Shown in pieces: positions 15,372 to 23,205 of a stretch of 49,050 bases of DNA. Where the stretch lies: assembly GCA_018223125.1 (NCBI GenBank), contig JAAEZA010000013.1:1-49050 (forward strand), read 5' to 3'. Below the pieces are notes generated by a model. That model worked only from the letters and a program-made list of their open reading frames with translations, was not told the DNA's origin and made no database searches. Position 1 is the first letter of the stretch, and each line of letters starts with the position of its first letter. Both the position numbers and the translations under genes were made by a program. Origin of the DNA: Paracoccaceae bacterium. Its GTDB lineage: Bacteria; Pseudomonadota; Alphaproteobacteria; Rhodobacterales; Rhodobacteraceae.

Positions 15372-16124
15372 CTAACGGCGTTTGCGGCGCACAACAGGAA
15401 CGCGGGAGCGCACAAGTGGTGTCGGAGTCGGCGGGTGGGGAGGGTGCCCGTGCGTGGCTGACCAGAACCGCGGCCCGCCCTGTGACAGCCAGTAAGGCAG
15501 GCTGAAAACAATCCCTGCAACAAAGCCGCCCACATGCGCCCAATAGGCAACCCCGCCGCCGTCTGTGGGTGTTGCAAAACCGCCGAACAGTTGCAGGGCC
15601 AGCCAGGCGCCAAGCACGATCCATGCACGCAGCGCAAAGGTTTTGAAGAAAATGATGAAGATAACCACCACATCGACCCGCGCGCGGGGGTACAATAGCA
15701 GGTATCCGCCGAGCACGCCTGCAATCGCGCCAGAAGCCCCCACCACCGGAACCGGCGAATAAGGGTCGGCGAAGACCTGCAACAGATCGGCAGCCACCCC
15801 GCAAAGCAGGTAAAATCCGAGAAACTTCAAATGGCCGAAAGCATCTTCCATATTGTCGCCGAAAATCCACAGGAACAGCATGTTCCCCGCCAGATGCATC
15901 CAGCCGCCGTGCAGGAACATAGAAGTAAAGATCGTATGGAGATCTGATCCCGAGCTTACATTGCGCGGGATCGTAGCCCAATCCTGCCAGACAGCCGCAA
16001 GCGCGTATTCATTGCCACTGGTCGCCGGATAGTAGGCAAGGAAGATGAGGATATTTGCCGCCAGAAGAATATAGGTGACAAATGGCGTGCGGCGGGAGGG
16101 ATTATGATCGCGGATCGGAAACAC
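15372..16124 (-). CDS. Rhomboid-family intramembrane serine protease
   Basis: A 250-residue inner-membrane protease that cleaves transmembrane helices. About six membrane segments are present. The catalytic dyad is visible: S131 in GASGAIAG and H197 in AHVGGFVAG, with N81 in HLAGN as oxyanion helper. The GTG start at 16124 is kept because MFPIRDHNP is a conserved rhomboid N-terminus. The Pro/Arg-rich C-terminus is a variable cytoplasmic tail. It starts 3 nt after the stop of the zinc-ribbon gene and is the last gene of a six-gene operon, which suggests a membrane quality-control or regulated-cleavage role tied to its SPFH and TelA-like partners. Substrate unknown. Confidence 0.93.
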   Translation of the reverse strand: MFPIRDHNPSRRTPFVTYILLAANILIFLAYYPATSGNEYALAAVWQDWATIPRNVSSGSDLHTIFTSMFLHGGWMHLAGNMLFLWIFGDNMEDAFGHLKFLGFYLLCGVAADLLQVFADPYSPVPVVGASGAIAGVLGGYLLLYPRARVDVVVIFIIFFKTFALRAWIVLGAWLALQLFGGFATPTDGGGVAYWAHVGGFVAGIVFSLPYWLSQGGPRFWSATHGHPPHPPTPTPLVRSRVPVVRRKRR

Positions 16125-16127
16125 GGA

Positions 16128-17240
16128 TCAGCCGTTCGCCGCGAAATAGGCACCCGCTGCTGCCGCAATGATCAGGCCGATGATCACCGCAATGGCGATC
16201 TTGACCTTGGAGTAGGGCCGCTCCCCGCGCACGGTGCCGGTTTGTCCGTTCACGACAAACCGGTAGGTCGTGCCGCGATACTTGTAGGCGGCCATCCAGA
16301 TCGGCAGCAGGATGTGTTTGAATGTCACATCGCTGACTGAGGTATCCACGCTCGTCACGCGCTGTTTGTCACCGCCGATGTCGAACTTTACGTCCCGCAG
16401 GATCATCCGGTCCATATAATCGCGGGCCTCTGCATAGCCTTCGTCAAGCTGGACAGTGTAACTTTCGGCGCGAAAACCGGCGAGGAACTGCGGGTCATAG
16501 GGTTCCAGTTGCGACAAATCCCAAGGTGCGAGTGCATCGGTGTAGGTTTTGGGCAAGGATTTCGAGCCAAGCACCAGCACATCGTCAAAAAAACGGGCCA
16601 CCCGTCCGGCCGTCGGGGTCCAGCGGGTTTTGGGAACCTGCCGTGTCTCTGTCACCATCTTGCCGTCGCGTTTGACCTGCACCCGTTGCGTTACGTAATA
16701 GACATCGCCCCGCGCCCCGCTGTAGCGGGATTTTGTGTCTGCGTCATAGGTCCAGTAGGGGATGTAAATCCCCTGCATCGCGCGCCCCTTGCGGGCGTAT
16801 TCCTGCAGGCCGTTGGGCGCAAACCACAAAGAGCCGAGCCATTTCGTCATCTGCTCCCGTGCCTGTGGTTCTGTCAGCGCAAAAGGCACCAGAGCGCGGG
16901 GCTTGATCTGGCGTTGGGAACCTGTGTCCGTGACAATCGGTGTGGCGCAAAACGGACATTCGGCGGCGTGGGTCTTGCTGTCAAATTCAACCTGCGCGCC
17001 GCAGTTTTCGCAAGTGACGGTGCGGATCTCTTCGGTCTCGGCAGCGGGCAATTGCGCACGCAGAGCCTGTTGGAAATCCTGCTCGCTAATCGCAGCGCGG
17101 GACTGTGGCGGAGTAACCTCCGCCGTTGCGCCGCAGTGGTCACAGAGCAACTGTCCGGTGCCGGGTGCAAACCGCATGTCCGAACCACAGGTATGGCAAG
17201 GAAAGCGGTGTTCGGTTGGTGCTGGGGGGAGAGGGTCCAT
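16128..17240 (-). CDS. Zinc-ribbon protein with C-terminal membrane anchor (YdjG-like)
   Basis: A 370-residue protein. Two zinc ribbons open it: C15/C18/C33/C36 and C77/C80/C95/C98. A long soluble domain follows with IYIPYWTYDADTKSRYSGARG near 170, a pattern seen in proteins often mislabelled as primosomal protein N' or TFIIB-type zinc-finger proteins. One hydrophobic helix near residues 347-367 ends it. In Bacillus, the related YdjG works with YdjH to bring the SPFH protein YdjI to the membrane in a phage-shock-like response. The immediate upstream gene here is an SPFH protein, which supports the parallel. ATG 17240 is preferred to a TTG at 17264 overlapping the previous stop. Confidence 0.8.
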   Translation of the reverse strand: MDPLPPAPTEHRFPCHTCGSDMRFAPGTGQLLCDHCGATAEVTPPQSRAAISEQDFQQALRAQLPAAETEEIRTVTCENCGAQVEFDSKTHAAECPFCATPIVTDTGSQRQIKPRALVPFALTEPQAREQMTKWLGSLWFAPNGLQEYARKGRAMQGIYIPYWTYDADTKSRYSGARGDVYYVTQRVQVKRDGKMVTETRQVPKTRWTPTAGRVARFFDDVLVLGSKSLPKTYTDALAPWDLSQLEPYDPQFLAGFRAESYTVQLDEGYAEARDYMDRMILRDVKFDIGGDKQRVTSVDTSVSDVTFKHILLPIWMAAYKYRGTTYRFVVNGQTGTVRGERPYSKVKIAIAVIIGLIIAAAAGAYFAANG

Positions 17241-17260
17241 GACGGCTCTGTCCTGACGGA

Positions 17261-18388
17261 TCAATCTGCGGGGGGCGGTGGCGGGGGCATGACTGTAAAC
17301 AGTTGTGCCAGTTCCATAACTTCCGAGGCCCGCTTCCAGCCGTCCTGTCCGGCTGTCCAGACATGGGTGTCGCGGGTCAGGCTGCCGTCAGCGGCCATCC
17401 GGCCCAGCGTCGCGCGGGAGTACGGCCCGCTGGTCTGCCCGTTGCTGGCGGTGTGCCAGACTTTTTCCACTGGCGGGGGCGGTGGGGCAGCAGGTGCGGC
17501 GGCCGCAGCTGGGCGTGCGCCCCAAGGGCCGGCAGCCTGCTGTTGCGCCTGCATCTGTTGGGCCATAGCAAGCCCCATTCCGGCCCCCATGCCAGCGGCC
17601 ATGGAACCGCCCGCTGCGGATGCCGGATTGCTCATGGCTTCAGCGGCAGAGTATTTCATGAACTGGTCCAGATCCCCCGCCAGCCCCATAGACGTCCGCT
17701 TGTCCAAAGCCTCTTCCACCTTTGGCGGCAGCGAAATGTTCTCGATATAAAGGCCCGGCAGTTCCAGACCGTATTCTGCCAGTGCCGGTGCAATCTTCTT
17801 GGCCAGCAGCTTGCCAAGATCCAGCGTATTTGCAGCCATGTCCAGCACCGGTATACCGGAGCCTGCGATCGCGGCGGAAAATTCCGAGGTGATGATATTG
17901 CGGATCTGGTAGCTGATTTCATCCATGGTGAATTCACCATCGGTGCCAACAATTTCGGACATGAAGCGCGCGGGATCGGCCACTTTGATTTCATAGGTGC
18001 CATAGGCGCGCAGCCGCACAGGCCCGAATTCGGGATCGCGGCAGATAATCGGATTTTTGGTGCCCCATTTCAGATCGGTGAAACGGGTTGTGTTGATAAA
18101 GTAGATTTCCGATTTGAACGGGCTTTCAAAGCCGTGATCCCAGTATTGCAGGGTGGTCATGATCGGCATGTTGTTGGTTTCAAGCATATAAAGCCCCGGC
18201 TGGAATACATCCGCCAGTTGTCCTTCATGCACCATCACTGCGGCCTGACCTTCGCGTACTGTCAGCTTTGCACCGTATTTGATCTCGTGGCCTTCCCGCT
18301 CGAACCGCCAGACCATTGTATCCTGTGTGTCGTCGGTCCAGTGGATGACGTCGATAAATTCTCCGGTCAGAAAGTCAAAAATACCCAT
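17261..18388 (-). CDS. SPFH-domain protein with C-terminal GYF_2 domain (YdjI-like)
   Basis: A 375-residue protein related to YdjI, the 'virion core protein' branch of the SPFH (band 7) family. Residues about 30-240 form the SPFH region, with VREGQAAVMVHEGQLADVFQPG early and VEEALDKRTSMGLAGDL at the end. An Ala/Gly/Met/Gln-rich linker and a polyproline stretch follow, then a GYF_2-like domain (about 310-365) with VWHTASNGQTSGPYS and DTHVWTAGQDGWKRASEV. There is no N-terminal membrane helix, so membrane contact must come from partners, probably the anchored zinc-ribbon protein next door. GYF domains bind proline-rich peptides. It lies 14 nt after the DUF2927 gene in the six-gene operon. Confidence 0.88.
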   Translation of the reverse strand: MGIFDFLTGEFIDVIHWTDDTQDTMVWRFEREGHEIKYGAKLTVREGQAAVMVHEGQLADVFQPGLYMLETNNMPIMTTLQYWDHGFESPFKSEIYFINTTRFTDLKWGTKNPIICRDPEFGPVRLRAYGTYEIKVADPARFMSEIVGTDGEFTMDEISYQIRNIITSEFSAAIAGSGIPVLDMAANTLDLGKLLAKKIAPALAEYGLELPGLYIENISLPPKVEEALDKRTSMGLAGDLDQFMKYSAAEAMSNPASAAGGSMAAGMGAGMGLAMAQQMQAQQQAAGPWGARPAAAAAPAAPPPPPVEKVWHTASNGQTSGPYSRATLGRMAADGSLTRDTHVWTAGQDGWKRASEVMELAQLFTVMPPPPPPAD

Positions 18389-18402
18389 GGGTCAGTCTCC
18401 AG

Positions 18403-19341
18403 TTAAATATGGCTTTGCTTCAATGCGTCCTGCGCCACGGAATGCAGCAGCGGGCGGGCGCGCTCTGGCGTCATTCCAACCCGCAGACGGGGATCATAAA
18501 GCATTTTCAGCAGAATTTCATCGTGGCGCGTCAGAAGGGCGAATTCTTCGTCATCGTTAAAAATAGAGGGGCGCACGGTCGGATCGTCATTGGCCAGCCC
18601 CAGCGCTTGGGTCATTTCTTCTTCGATGCAGGATTTGCGCATGATGTCACTGTGTTCCGCCTTCACCAGAATGACAGCGCCGGAATAATCGGTCGGGTTA
18701 TCCGCATTGGACAGGGCATAGGCGACGCAGAAGATATTGCGCGGGCTGGTTTCGATTTCCCGCACTATAGAAGGCAATAACTGTGGCACGTCGGCTGCCA
18801 GTCTGGCCGGTTCGACCTTCTGTTCGTCGCGGTTGAGGAACAGCATCACGAAGTTTGCGTTTTTCAGGCTGGTCAGCCGGATGTTCAGCCCTGTCAGACC
18901 GGCCAGACGGGCGGCATAGGCGCTGACAAACTTGCGATCCTCGCGGCGCTGGGCCGGTGTGACGGACTTGCCGAAATGCAGCCCGATCCGCACGGGTTTC
19001 TGCCAGCGGCGCAGGTAGGATGAGGTCTGTTCCTCGATGAAGACGCCTTCCTGATTGGTGTATTCGTCGTAAAGCGCCACTTTTTCAAAGTTGCGCACCA
19101 GCGTATCCGCGTTAAAGGGGGCGTCCGGCGGATTGAAATCCTGCCGCAGCTTGCCCTGCGCCAGAAGCCGCGCCTGTACCGAAGCGTAATAGGCAGCGAT
19201 CCGTTTGCTTTCCTCGGACACCGCCGGTTCGGCCGGTCGGGGTTTCGGTGCGGGCGCAGGTTCGGGGGGCGGCGGGGCTGTTGCCACGTCGCACCCTGCC
19301 CCGAAAAGGGCGGCAAGTAGGAAGTATCGCGATAGTTTCAT
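18403..19341 (-). CDS. DUF2927 protein with lipoprotein-like signal
   Basis: A 312-residue exported protein of unknown function. The N-terminus has a signal sequence ending LFGAGC, close to but not a canonical lipobox, followed by a Pro-rich linker (about 24-40). The folded domain (about 45-310) matches DUF2927 in overall pattern: RRWQKPVRIGLHFG near 112, LNIRLTSLKNANFVMLFL near 155, and CIEEEMTQALGLANDDP near 240. The last motif, with Cys then two or three acidic residues, is a family hallmark. Located 27 nt after telA and 14 nt before the SPFH gene, it would be the periplasmic arm of this operon. Confidence 0.82.
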   Translation of the reverse strand: MKLSRYFLLAALFGAGCDVATAPPPPEPAPAPKPRPAEPAVSEESKRIAAYYASVQARLLAQGKLRQDFNPPDAPFNADTLVRNFEKVALYDEYTNQEGVFIEEQTSSYLRRWQKPVRIGLHFGKSVTPAQRREDRKFVSAYAARLAGLTGLNIRLTSLKNANFVMLFLNRDEQKVEPARLAADVPQLLPSIVREIETSPRNIFCVAYALSNADNPTDYSGAVILVKAEHSDIMRKSCIEEEMTQALGLANDDPTVRPSIFNDDEEFALLTRHDEILLKMLYDPRLRVGMTPERARPLLHSVAQDALKQSHI

Positions 19342-19368
19342 ATCTGAATGGCTTGCCCTGTCCTGCGC

Positions 19369-20556
19369 CTAAGAATCGGTGCTGGTGCCGATCGTATCGC
19401 CGGTGCCGGTAGATTTCGCCTTGGCCGCAGCGAGGGTGCTTTTCAGCTCTGCTTCCATGGTGACCAGTTCCTTTTCCGCTTCGGCCCGTTTGGCCTTGCC
19501 CTCATCCGCGATGGCCAGACTCTCTTCGATCGTGTCGATCAGGTACTGGTTGGCCTTCTTGATGCTTTCAATATCGAAAACACCCCGTTCCATCTGCTTG
19601 CGCACTTCGCGGTTGGCCTGTTGCAGGTTGGCGGCGTTGCTTTCCAGCAGTTCGTTGGTCAGGTCGTTGGCCTGACGCACGGTTTCTGCCGCCTCGCGGG
19701 AGCGGTGGATCGTCACCGCCTGCGCCAGTTGGGTTTCCCAGAGCGGAACCGTGTTTACCAGCGTGGAATTAATTTTTGTTACCAGAGATTTATCGTTCTC
19801 CTGCACCAGCCGGATAGAGGGCAGGGACTGCATTGTTACCTGACGGGTCAGTTTCAGATCATGCACGCGGCGTTCCAGATCATCCCGTGCCGCGCGCAGA
19901 TCACGCAGTTCCTGTGCGCGCAGAACACCCTTGTCCTTGGAGGCTTTCTCAACCTCTTTTTCCTTGGCCGGAATGGTTTTGGAGTCCAACTCCTTCAGTT
20001 TCTCCTCTCCGGCGGCGATATAAAGCGCCAGTTCGTCATAAAAGGCGAGCGTTTTGCCATAAAGCTTGTCGAGCGACTTGATGTCTTTCAGCAGCACATG
20101 TTCGTGCTCCAGCAATTCATCCGTGATCTTGTCGATCTGGCTTTGAACGTCCTCGTATCTTGCCATGAATTTCGCGACAGGGGCCGCGCGGCCCAGCAGC
20201 TTTTCCCACCAGGATAATTTGCGGTTGGGGTTCAACTCGTCGATGGAAAACCCGCGGATGGAAGAGACCATATTGCGCAGGGATTCACCGGCAGGGCCAA
20301 CGTCCTTGTTGCGCACGCCCGACAGCATTTCCTGACTGATTTCCTGCAACTCCGCTTGTGCCTTGGAGCCGAATTCAATGATGGACTGGGTATTGTCCAT
20401 GTTGATTTCTTCCATCCGCGATTTGATGGATTTCTGCAGGTCCGGCGTGACATCCGACACGACGATCAGCTCGTTGCTGGGTTCGGGCAGGACCACGGCG
20501 TTGACTTCTTCTACGTCTTTCAAAGAGCTTTCTGCCTTATCGCGGATGTTGGACAT
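19369..20556 (-). CDS. TelA/KlaA-family toxic-anion resistance protein
   Basis: A 395-residue, almost wholly helical soluble protein of the TelA family. Recognizable blocks are WWEKLLGRAAPVAKFMARYEDVQSQID (about 111-137), LLKDIKSLDKLYGKTLAFYDEL (about 155) and the C-terminal coiled coil with ETVRQANDLTNELL and KANQYLIDTIEES. Members are linked with resistance to tellurite and some membrane-acting agents, but no biochemical activity is established. TelA genes commonly follow an XpaC gene, as here (13-nt gap). Coiled-coil content suggests a scaffold at the membrane surface working with XpaC. Confidence 0.93.
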   Translation of the reverse strand: MSNIRDKAESSLKDVEEVNAVVLPEPSNELIVVSDVTPDLQKSIKSRMEEINMDNTQSIIEFGSKAQAELQEISQEMLSGVRNKDVGPAGESLRNMVSSIRGFSIDELNPNRKLSWWEKLLGRAAPVAKFMARYEDVQSQIDKITDELLEHEHVLLKDIKSLDKLYGKTLAFYDELALYIAAGEEKLKELDSKTIPAKEKEVEKASKDKGVLRAQELRDLRAARDDLERRVHDLKLTRQVTMQSLPSIRLVQENDKSLVTKINSTLVNTVPLWETQLAQAVTIHRSREAAETVRQANDLTNELLESNAANLQQANREVRKQMERGVFDIESIKKANQYLIDTIEESLAIADEGKAKRAEAEKELVTMEAELKSTLAAAKAKSTGTGDTIGTSTDS

Positions 20557-20569
20557 AGGGTGTCTCCTG

Positions 20570-21478
20570 TTAACTGGCCTTCAGGCCTTCTTGTTTCAGT
20601 CGGTCGCGCAGAACTTCGATTTCCACATCAAGATCGGTGCGGTTGTCCAACATCATCGTTTCACGTTGGGTATTAAAGCTGGCTTCCAGATCGCTAAGCA
20701 AGGATTCGTATTTTGCCTTTGCCTCTGCATCACTGGTTTTGCTGGCGAGATCTGCATATTTGATGGTCGCGTCCCGCGCACCGCGCAGATAAACGCCTAA
20801 AAACTTTCGGGCTCCGGACAGGTCACGGGGATCATCCTCGACAGTGCGGAACATATCGCGCACCGAAGCCGCGAGCGCATCTACACGCTGTTCCATGCGC
20901 CGGTCCCCGATGCGTCTGGCAGCGGCGACAGTTTCGGACAGCAGGATTTCCGCCTTGTCCACCGCTTTGGCGACCCGCTCTGTCTCAAAATCGGACATGC
21001 CTTCCATGCCCTTTTTGCGCAGGGGATCAATGCCGAAACTGAAGGAATGGGCCGCAACCGCGATGAGTGTATAGACCAGCGCTGCAGGCAGGCTGGCCCC
21101 CATCCCGAAGGCTGCCGCCACAAAGACGCCTACACCGGTCAGCGCACTGGCAAACATCTTGCGCGGAATGGCAGGGGGGCGCGCGATCTTGCGGCTGTCA
21201 TACGCCTGCTGTGCGCGCAAACCGTCCCGCAACAGCCAGGCTGCCAGCAGCAGAATGGCAAGCGCGCCGAATTCGGCCAGCATTCCGCCTGCGTTTTGCG
21301 CGCGCATTTCTCCGATGCCCGAGAACAGCAGGGGCAGGGGCAGGGCGAACAGCAGTTTTGAACGTATGTCCGATTTCTGCACCTTGCGGCCCCGGAATTT
21401 GTTGGACGGGGTCATCGCAGGGGCGGCATTGTCCGGGCTTCCTGCGGGGCTGTGGGCGCCACCGAATTTCTGCGCCAT
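20570..21478 (-). CDS. XpaC-family membrane protein (5-bromo-4-chloroindolyl phosphate hydrolysis family)
   Basis: First gene of the six-gene operon, 302 residues. Two pairs of hydrophobic helices (about 25-70 and 95-135) are followed by a cytoplasmic helical domain: FETERVAKAVDKAEILLSETVAAARRI, then RDMFRTVEDDP and a closing coiled coil. This is the plan of XpaC proteins, named for a Bacillus gene that affected X-phos hydrolysis; the family has no proven enzyme activity. ATG 21478 (MAQKFGG) is preferred to a GTG at 21550 by family length, though neither has a strong Shine-Dalgarno. The 280-bp gap upstream separates it from terC and likely holds the operon promoter. Confidence 0.82.
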   Translation of the reverse strand: MAQKFGGAHSPAGSPDNAAPAMTPSNKFRGRKVQKSDIRSKLLFALPLPLLFSGIGEMRAQNAGGMLAEFGALAILLLAAWLLRDGLRAQQAYDSRKIARPPAIPRKMFASALTGVGVFVAAAFGMGASLPAALVYTLIAVAAHSFSFGIDPLRKKGMEGMSDFETERVAKAVDKAEILLSETVAAARRIGDRRMEQRVDALAASVRDMFRTVEDDPRDLSGARKFLGVYLRGARDATIKYADLASKTSDAEAKAKYESLLSDLEASFNTQRETMMLDNRTDLDVEIEVLRDRLKQEGLKAS

Positions 21479-21758
21479 CAGGACAGGCTTCCCAAGCTGC
21501 CAAGGGATACCGTCAGGATCGCGAAACAAAGCACGATATATGATAGCCACTGCAAGGTTGGTGCAGACATGTTTCCCCCGGTAATACGGTGTTGGTCCCG
21601 TGTATCTCTATGTTCTCAATATATGGTTGCAGGACAAAGGTTGCTAGGCTTTTGCGCTGGTTTTTCCGTAAGATAGCGGGGGCGGCACCGCCTGATCGGC
21701 GGAAAACTGCCCCTGATACCCAAAGAAATGGCGCTGTTCTGCCGGATCGGGCATCCCT

Positions 21759-22574
21759 TTAGTGTCCGCCCCTCTGACGCTCTGCCGCCAGTTTGCGCTG
21801 GTAACCTGTTTGCACGATTTCAACCAAAACCAGCACCACAACCGAGAAGTAGAAAGTCGTCTTGGACATAGGCAACAAAGCATAACCGAAGATGCGGATT
21901 TGCAGATCGTCGTCATGCATGGCGTGGGCGGCAGCAGGACCGGCTTCGCCCAGCAGGACAACACCGACGATCAGCAGGATGAACAGGCCGAGCACCTCAT
22001 ACATGCGGTTCTTCTGCAAAAACGTCGTCACCCCGTCCGCCAGCAATATCATGGCCAGACCGGAACTGAGAATCGCAATCGCCAGCACGGGGAAAACATC
22101 CGTAATCGCCAGCGCCGAAAGGATGGAATCAAAGCTGAAGATCAGGTTCATCATCACGATCAGCATCACGACCTGAGCGGCGGATTTTGAGTCCTTCTTC
22201 CCGCCTTCATGGCCCAGTTCGTGCACCGAAAGCATGTGGGTGATCTCTTTAAAGGCAGTATACATGATAAACACGCCGCCAAAGATGAAAACCACGGTCG
22301 AAAAGTTGACGCCGCCTGTGATTATGCCCGGATAGTCGAAGATGTAGAACGGATCTTTCAGGGCGTCGATCAACTGGATCATGGTAAACAGAAGGATGAT
22401 CCGCAGCGTCACTGCGATGATGATGCCCCAGAACCGCACGGCTTTCTGGTGCTCCTTGGGTGCCCGCTGGCTTTCGATTGAAATGTAAAGAAGGTTGTCA
22501 AAGCCGAGCACGGCCTGAAGAAATATGAGAACCCCCAGATTGGCCAGATTCTCGAAAGTCAGCAGTTCTGCCAT
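21759..22574 (-). CDS. TerC-family integral membrane protein
   Basis: A 271-residue inner-membrane protein with about seven hydrophobic segments. The two family motifs with membrane-buried acids are visible: AVLGFDNLLYIS near residue 25 and NLIFSFDSILSALAIT near residue 145. TerC proteins act in metal-ion export (notably Mn2+ in some bacteria) or metalation of exported proteins, and also occur in tellurite-resistance operons. AAGGGAC precedes ATG 22574; the frame is open farther upstream but ends of homologs favour this start. It lies 280 bp upstream of the XpaC-TelA operon on the same strand; co-transcription is possible but not shown. No yybP-ykoY riboswitch is recognizable ahead of it. Confidence 0.92.
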   Translation of the reverse strand: MAELLTFENLANLGVLIFLQAVLGFDNLLYISIESQRAPKEHQKAVRFWGIIIAVTLRIILLFTMIQLIDALKDPFYIFDYPGIITGGVNFSTVVFIFGGVFIMYTAFKEITHMLSVHELGHEGGKKDSKSAAQVVMLIVMMNLIFSFDSILSALAITDVFPVLAIAILSSGLAMILLADGVTTFLQKNRMYEVLGLFILLIVGVVLLGEAGPAAAHAMHDDDLQIRIFGYALLPMSKTTFYFSVVVLVLVEIVQTGYQRKLAAERQRGGH

Positions 22575-22695
22575 GGCGGTATGTCCCTTGAATGCAATTT
22601 GGTTTTTAGGTGCATTTAACGCAAGCCGTCCGCGCAGGGCAAGCAATCGCGTATCCTGACACTAACGATCCAACCCGCCTTTGGTTCCCGTGGTG

Positions 22696-22741
22696 CCGGT
22701 CCGCCAATTCACCCGCACGGGACAGGGCAGGGGCGGACCGG
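22696..22741. other. Long inverted repeat in the terC-csp divergent region
   Basis: CCGGTCCGCC (22696-22705) is repeated inverted as GGCGGACCGG (22732-22741), a perfect 10-bp stem with a 26-nt loop that itself holds CCCGCACGGG. It lies about 120 nt upstream of terC and 200 nt upstream of csp. No T-run follows on either strand, so it is not a simple terminator. The 367-bp gap 22575-22941 holds no gene. Confidence 0.5.
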
Positions 22742-22822
22742 ATAGGGTAACACCCCGTTTAACCGCCTGAATTCGCCTGTTCTTTTATGTTTTGCAGGAA
22801 TCGCGGCTTGGGCTAAGCTAAT

Positions 22823-22837
22823 ATGACGTGGCGTCAT
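22823..22837. promoter_or_regulatory. Palindrome in the csp upstream region
   Basis: ATGACG-TGG-CGTCAT is a perfect 6+6 inverted repeat directly after a TAATAT box (22819-22824), about 105 nt before the cold-shock gene start. The placement fits an operator overlapping a promoter or a hairpin at the start of a long cold-shock leader. Confidence 0.4.
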
Positions 22838-22941
22838 AAACTCGCGCTCATGGGCTGCAATTCATGTTCAGACGCGCCTTTTGCGGCGATGCGGGAAAAC
22901 CGCAGCAAAGTGTTGCGGGCGAATGTGAAGGGAATACAGCG

Positions 22942-23151
22942 ATGGCCAAAGGTATGGTCAAGTGGTTCAACGCCGATAAAGGATACGGGTTCATCGAGCC
23001 CGAAGGCGGCGGCAAGGACATTTTTGTACATATTTCTCAGGTTCAAGCGTCTGGATTGCAGACACTGGAAAACAACCAGCCGATTGAATTTGAAATGGTT
23101 GACGGGGTGGATGGCCGGCAAATGGCCGGAAATCTTTCGCTCAGCGAATAA
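22942..23151 (+). CDS. Cold-shock-domain protein (CspA family)
   Basis: A 69-residue single cold-shock domain, an OB-fold that binds single-stranded RNA and DNA. RNP1 KGYGFIE (about 13-19) and RNP2 DIFVHIS (about 30-36) are both intact. AAGGGAA lies about 7 nt before ATG 22942; the frame is open farther upstream but MAKGMVKWFN is the standard start. A leader of about 100 nt and its own terminator indicate a monocistronic mRNA, as is usual for csp genes. Whether it is cold-induced cannot be told from sequence. Confidence 0.95.
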   Translation: MAKGMVKWFNADKGYGFIEPEGGGKDIFVHISQVQASGLQTLENNQPIEFEMVDGVDGRQMAGNLSLSE

Positions 23152-23158
23152 TTCGTCA

Positions 23159-23201
23159 GGTGCAGCGCCGCCCGTCGGGCGGGCCGCACCCGGGTTTTGT
23201 T
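23159..23201 (+). terminator. Terminator of csp
   Basis: Outer stem GGTGC/GCACC (23159-23163 with 23186-23190) and inner stem CCGCC/GGCGG (23168-23172 with 23178-23182), followed by GGGTTTTGTT. It lies just before the convergent pseudouridine synthase gene. Confidence 0.75.
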
Positions 23202-23205
23202 CCGG

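Noticed and set aside
22575-22790. yybP-ykoY manganese riboswitch upstream of terC
   Set aside because: TerC genes often have one, but I could not find its conserved loop sequences here; the inverted repeat present has a different layout.
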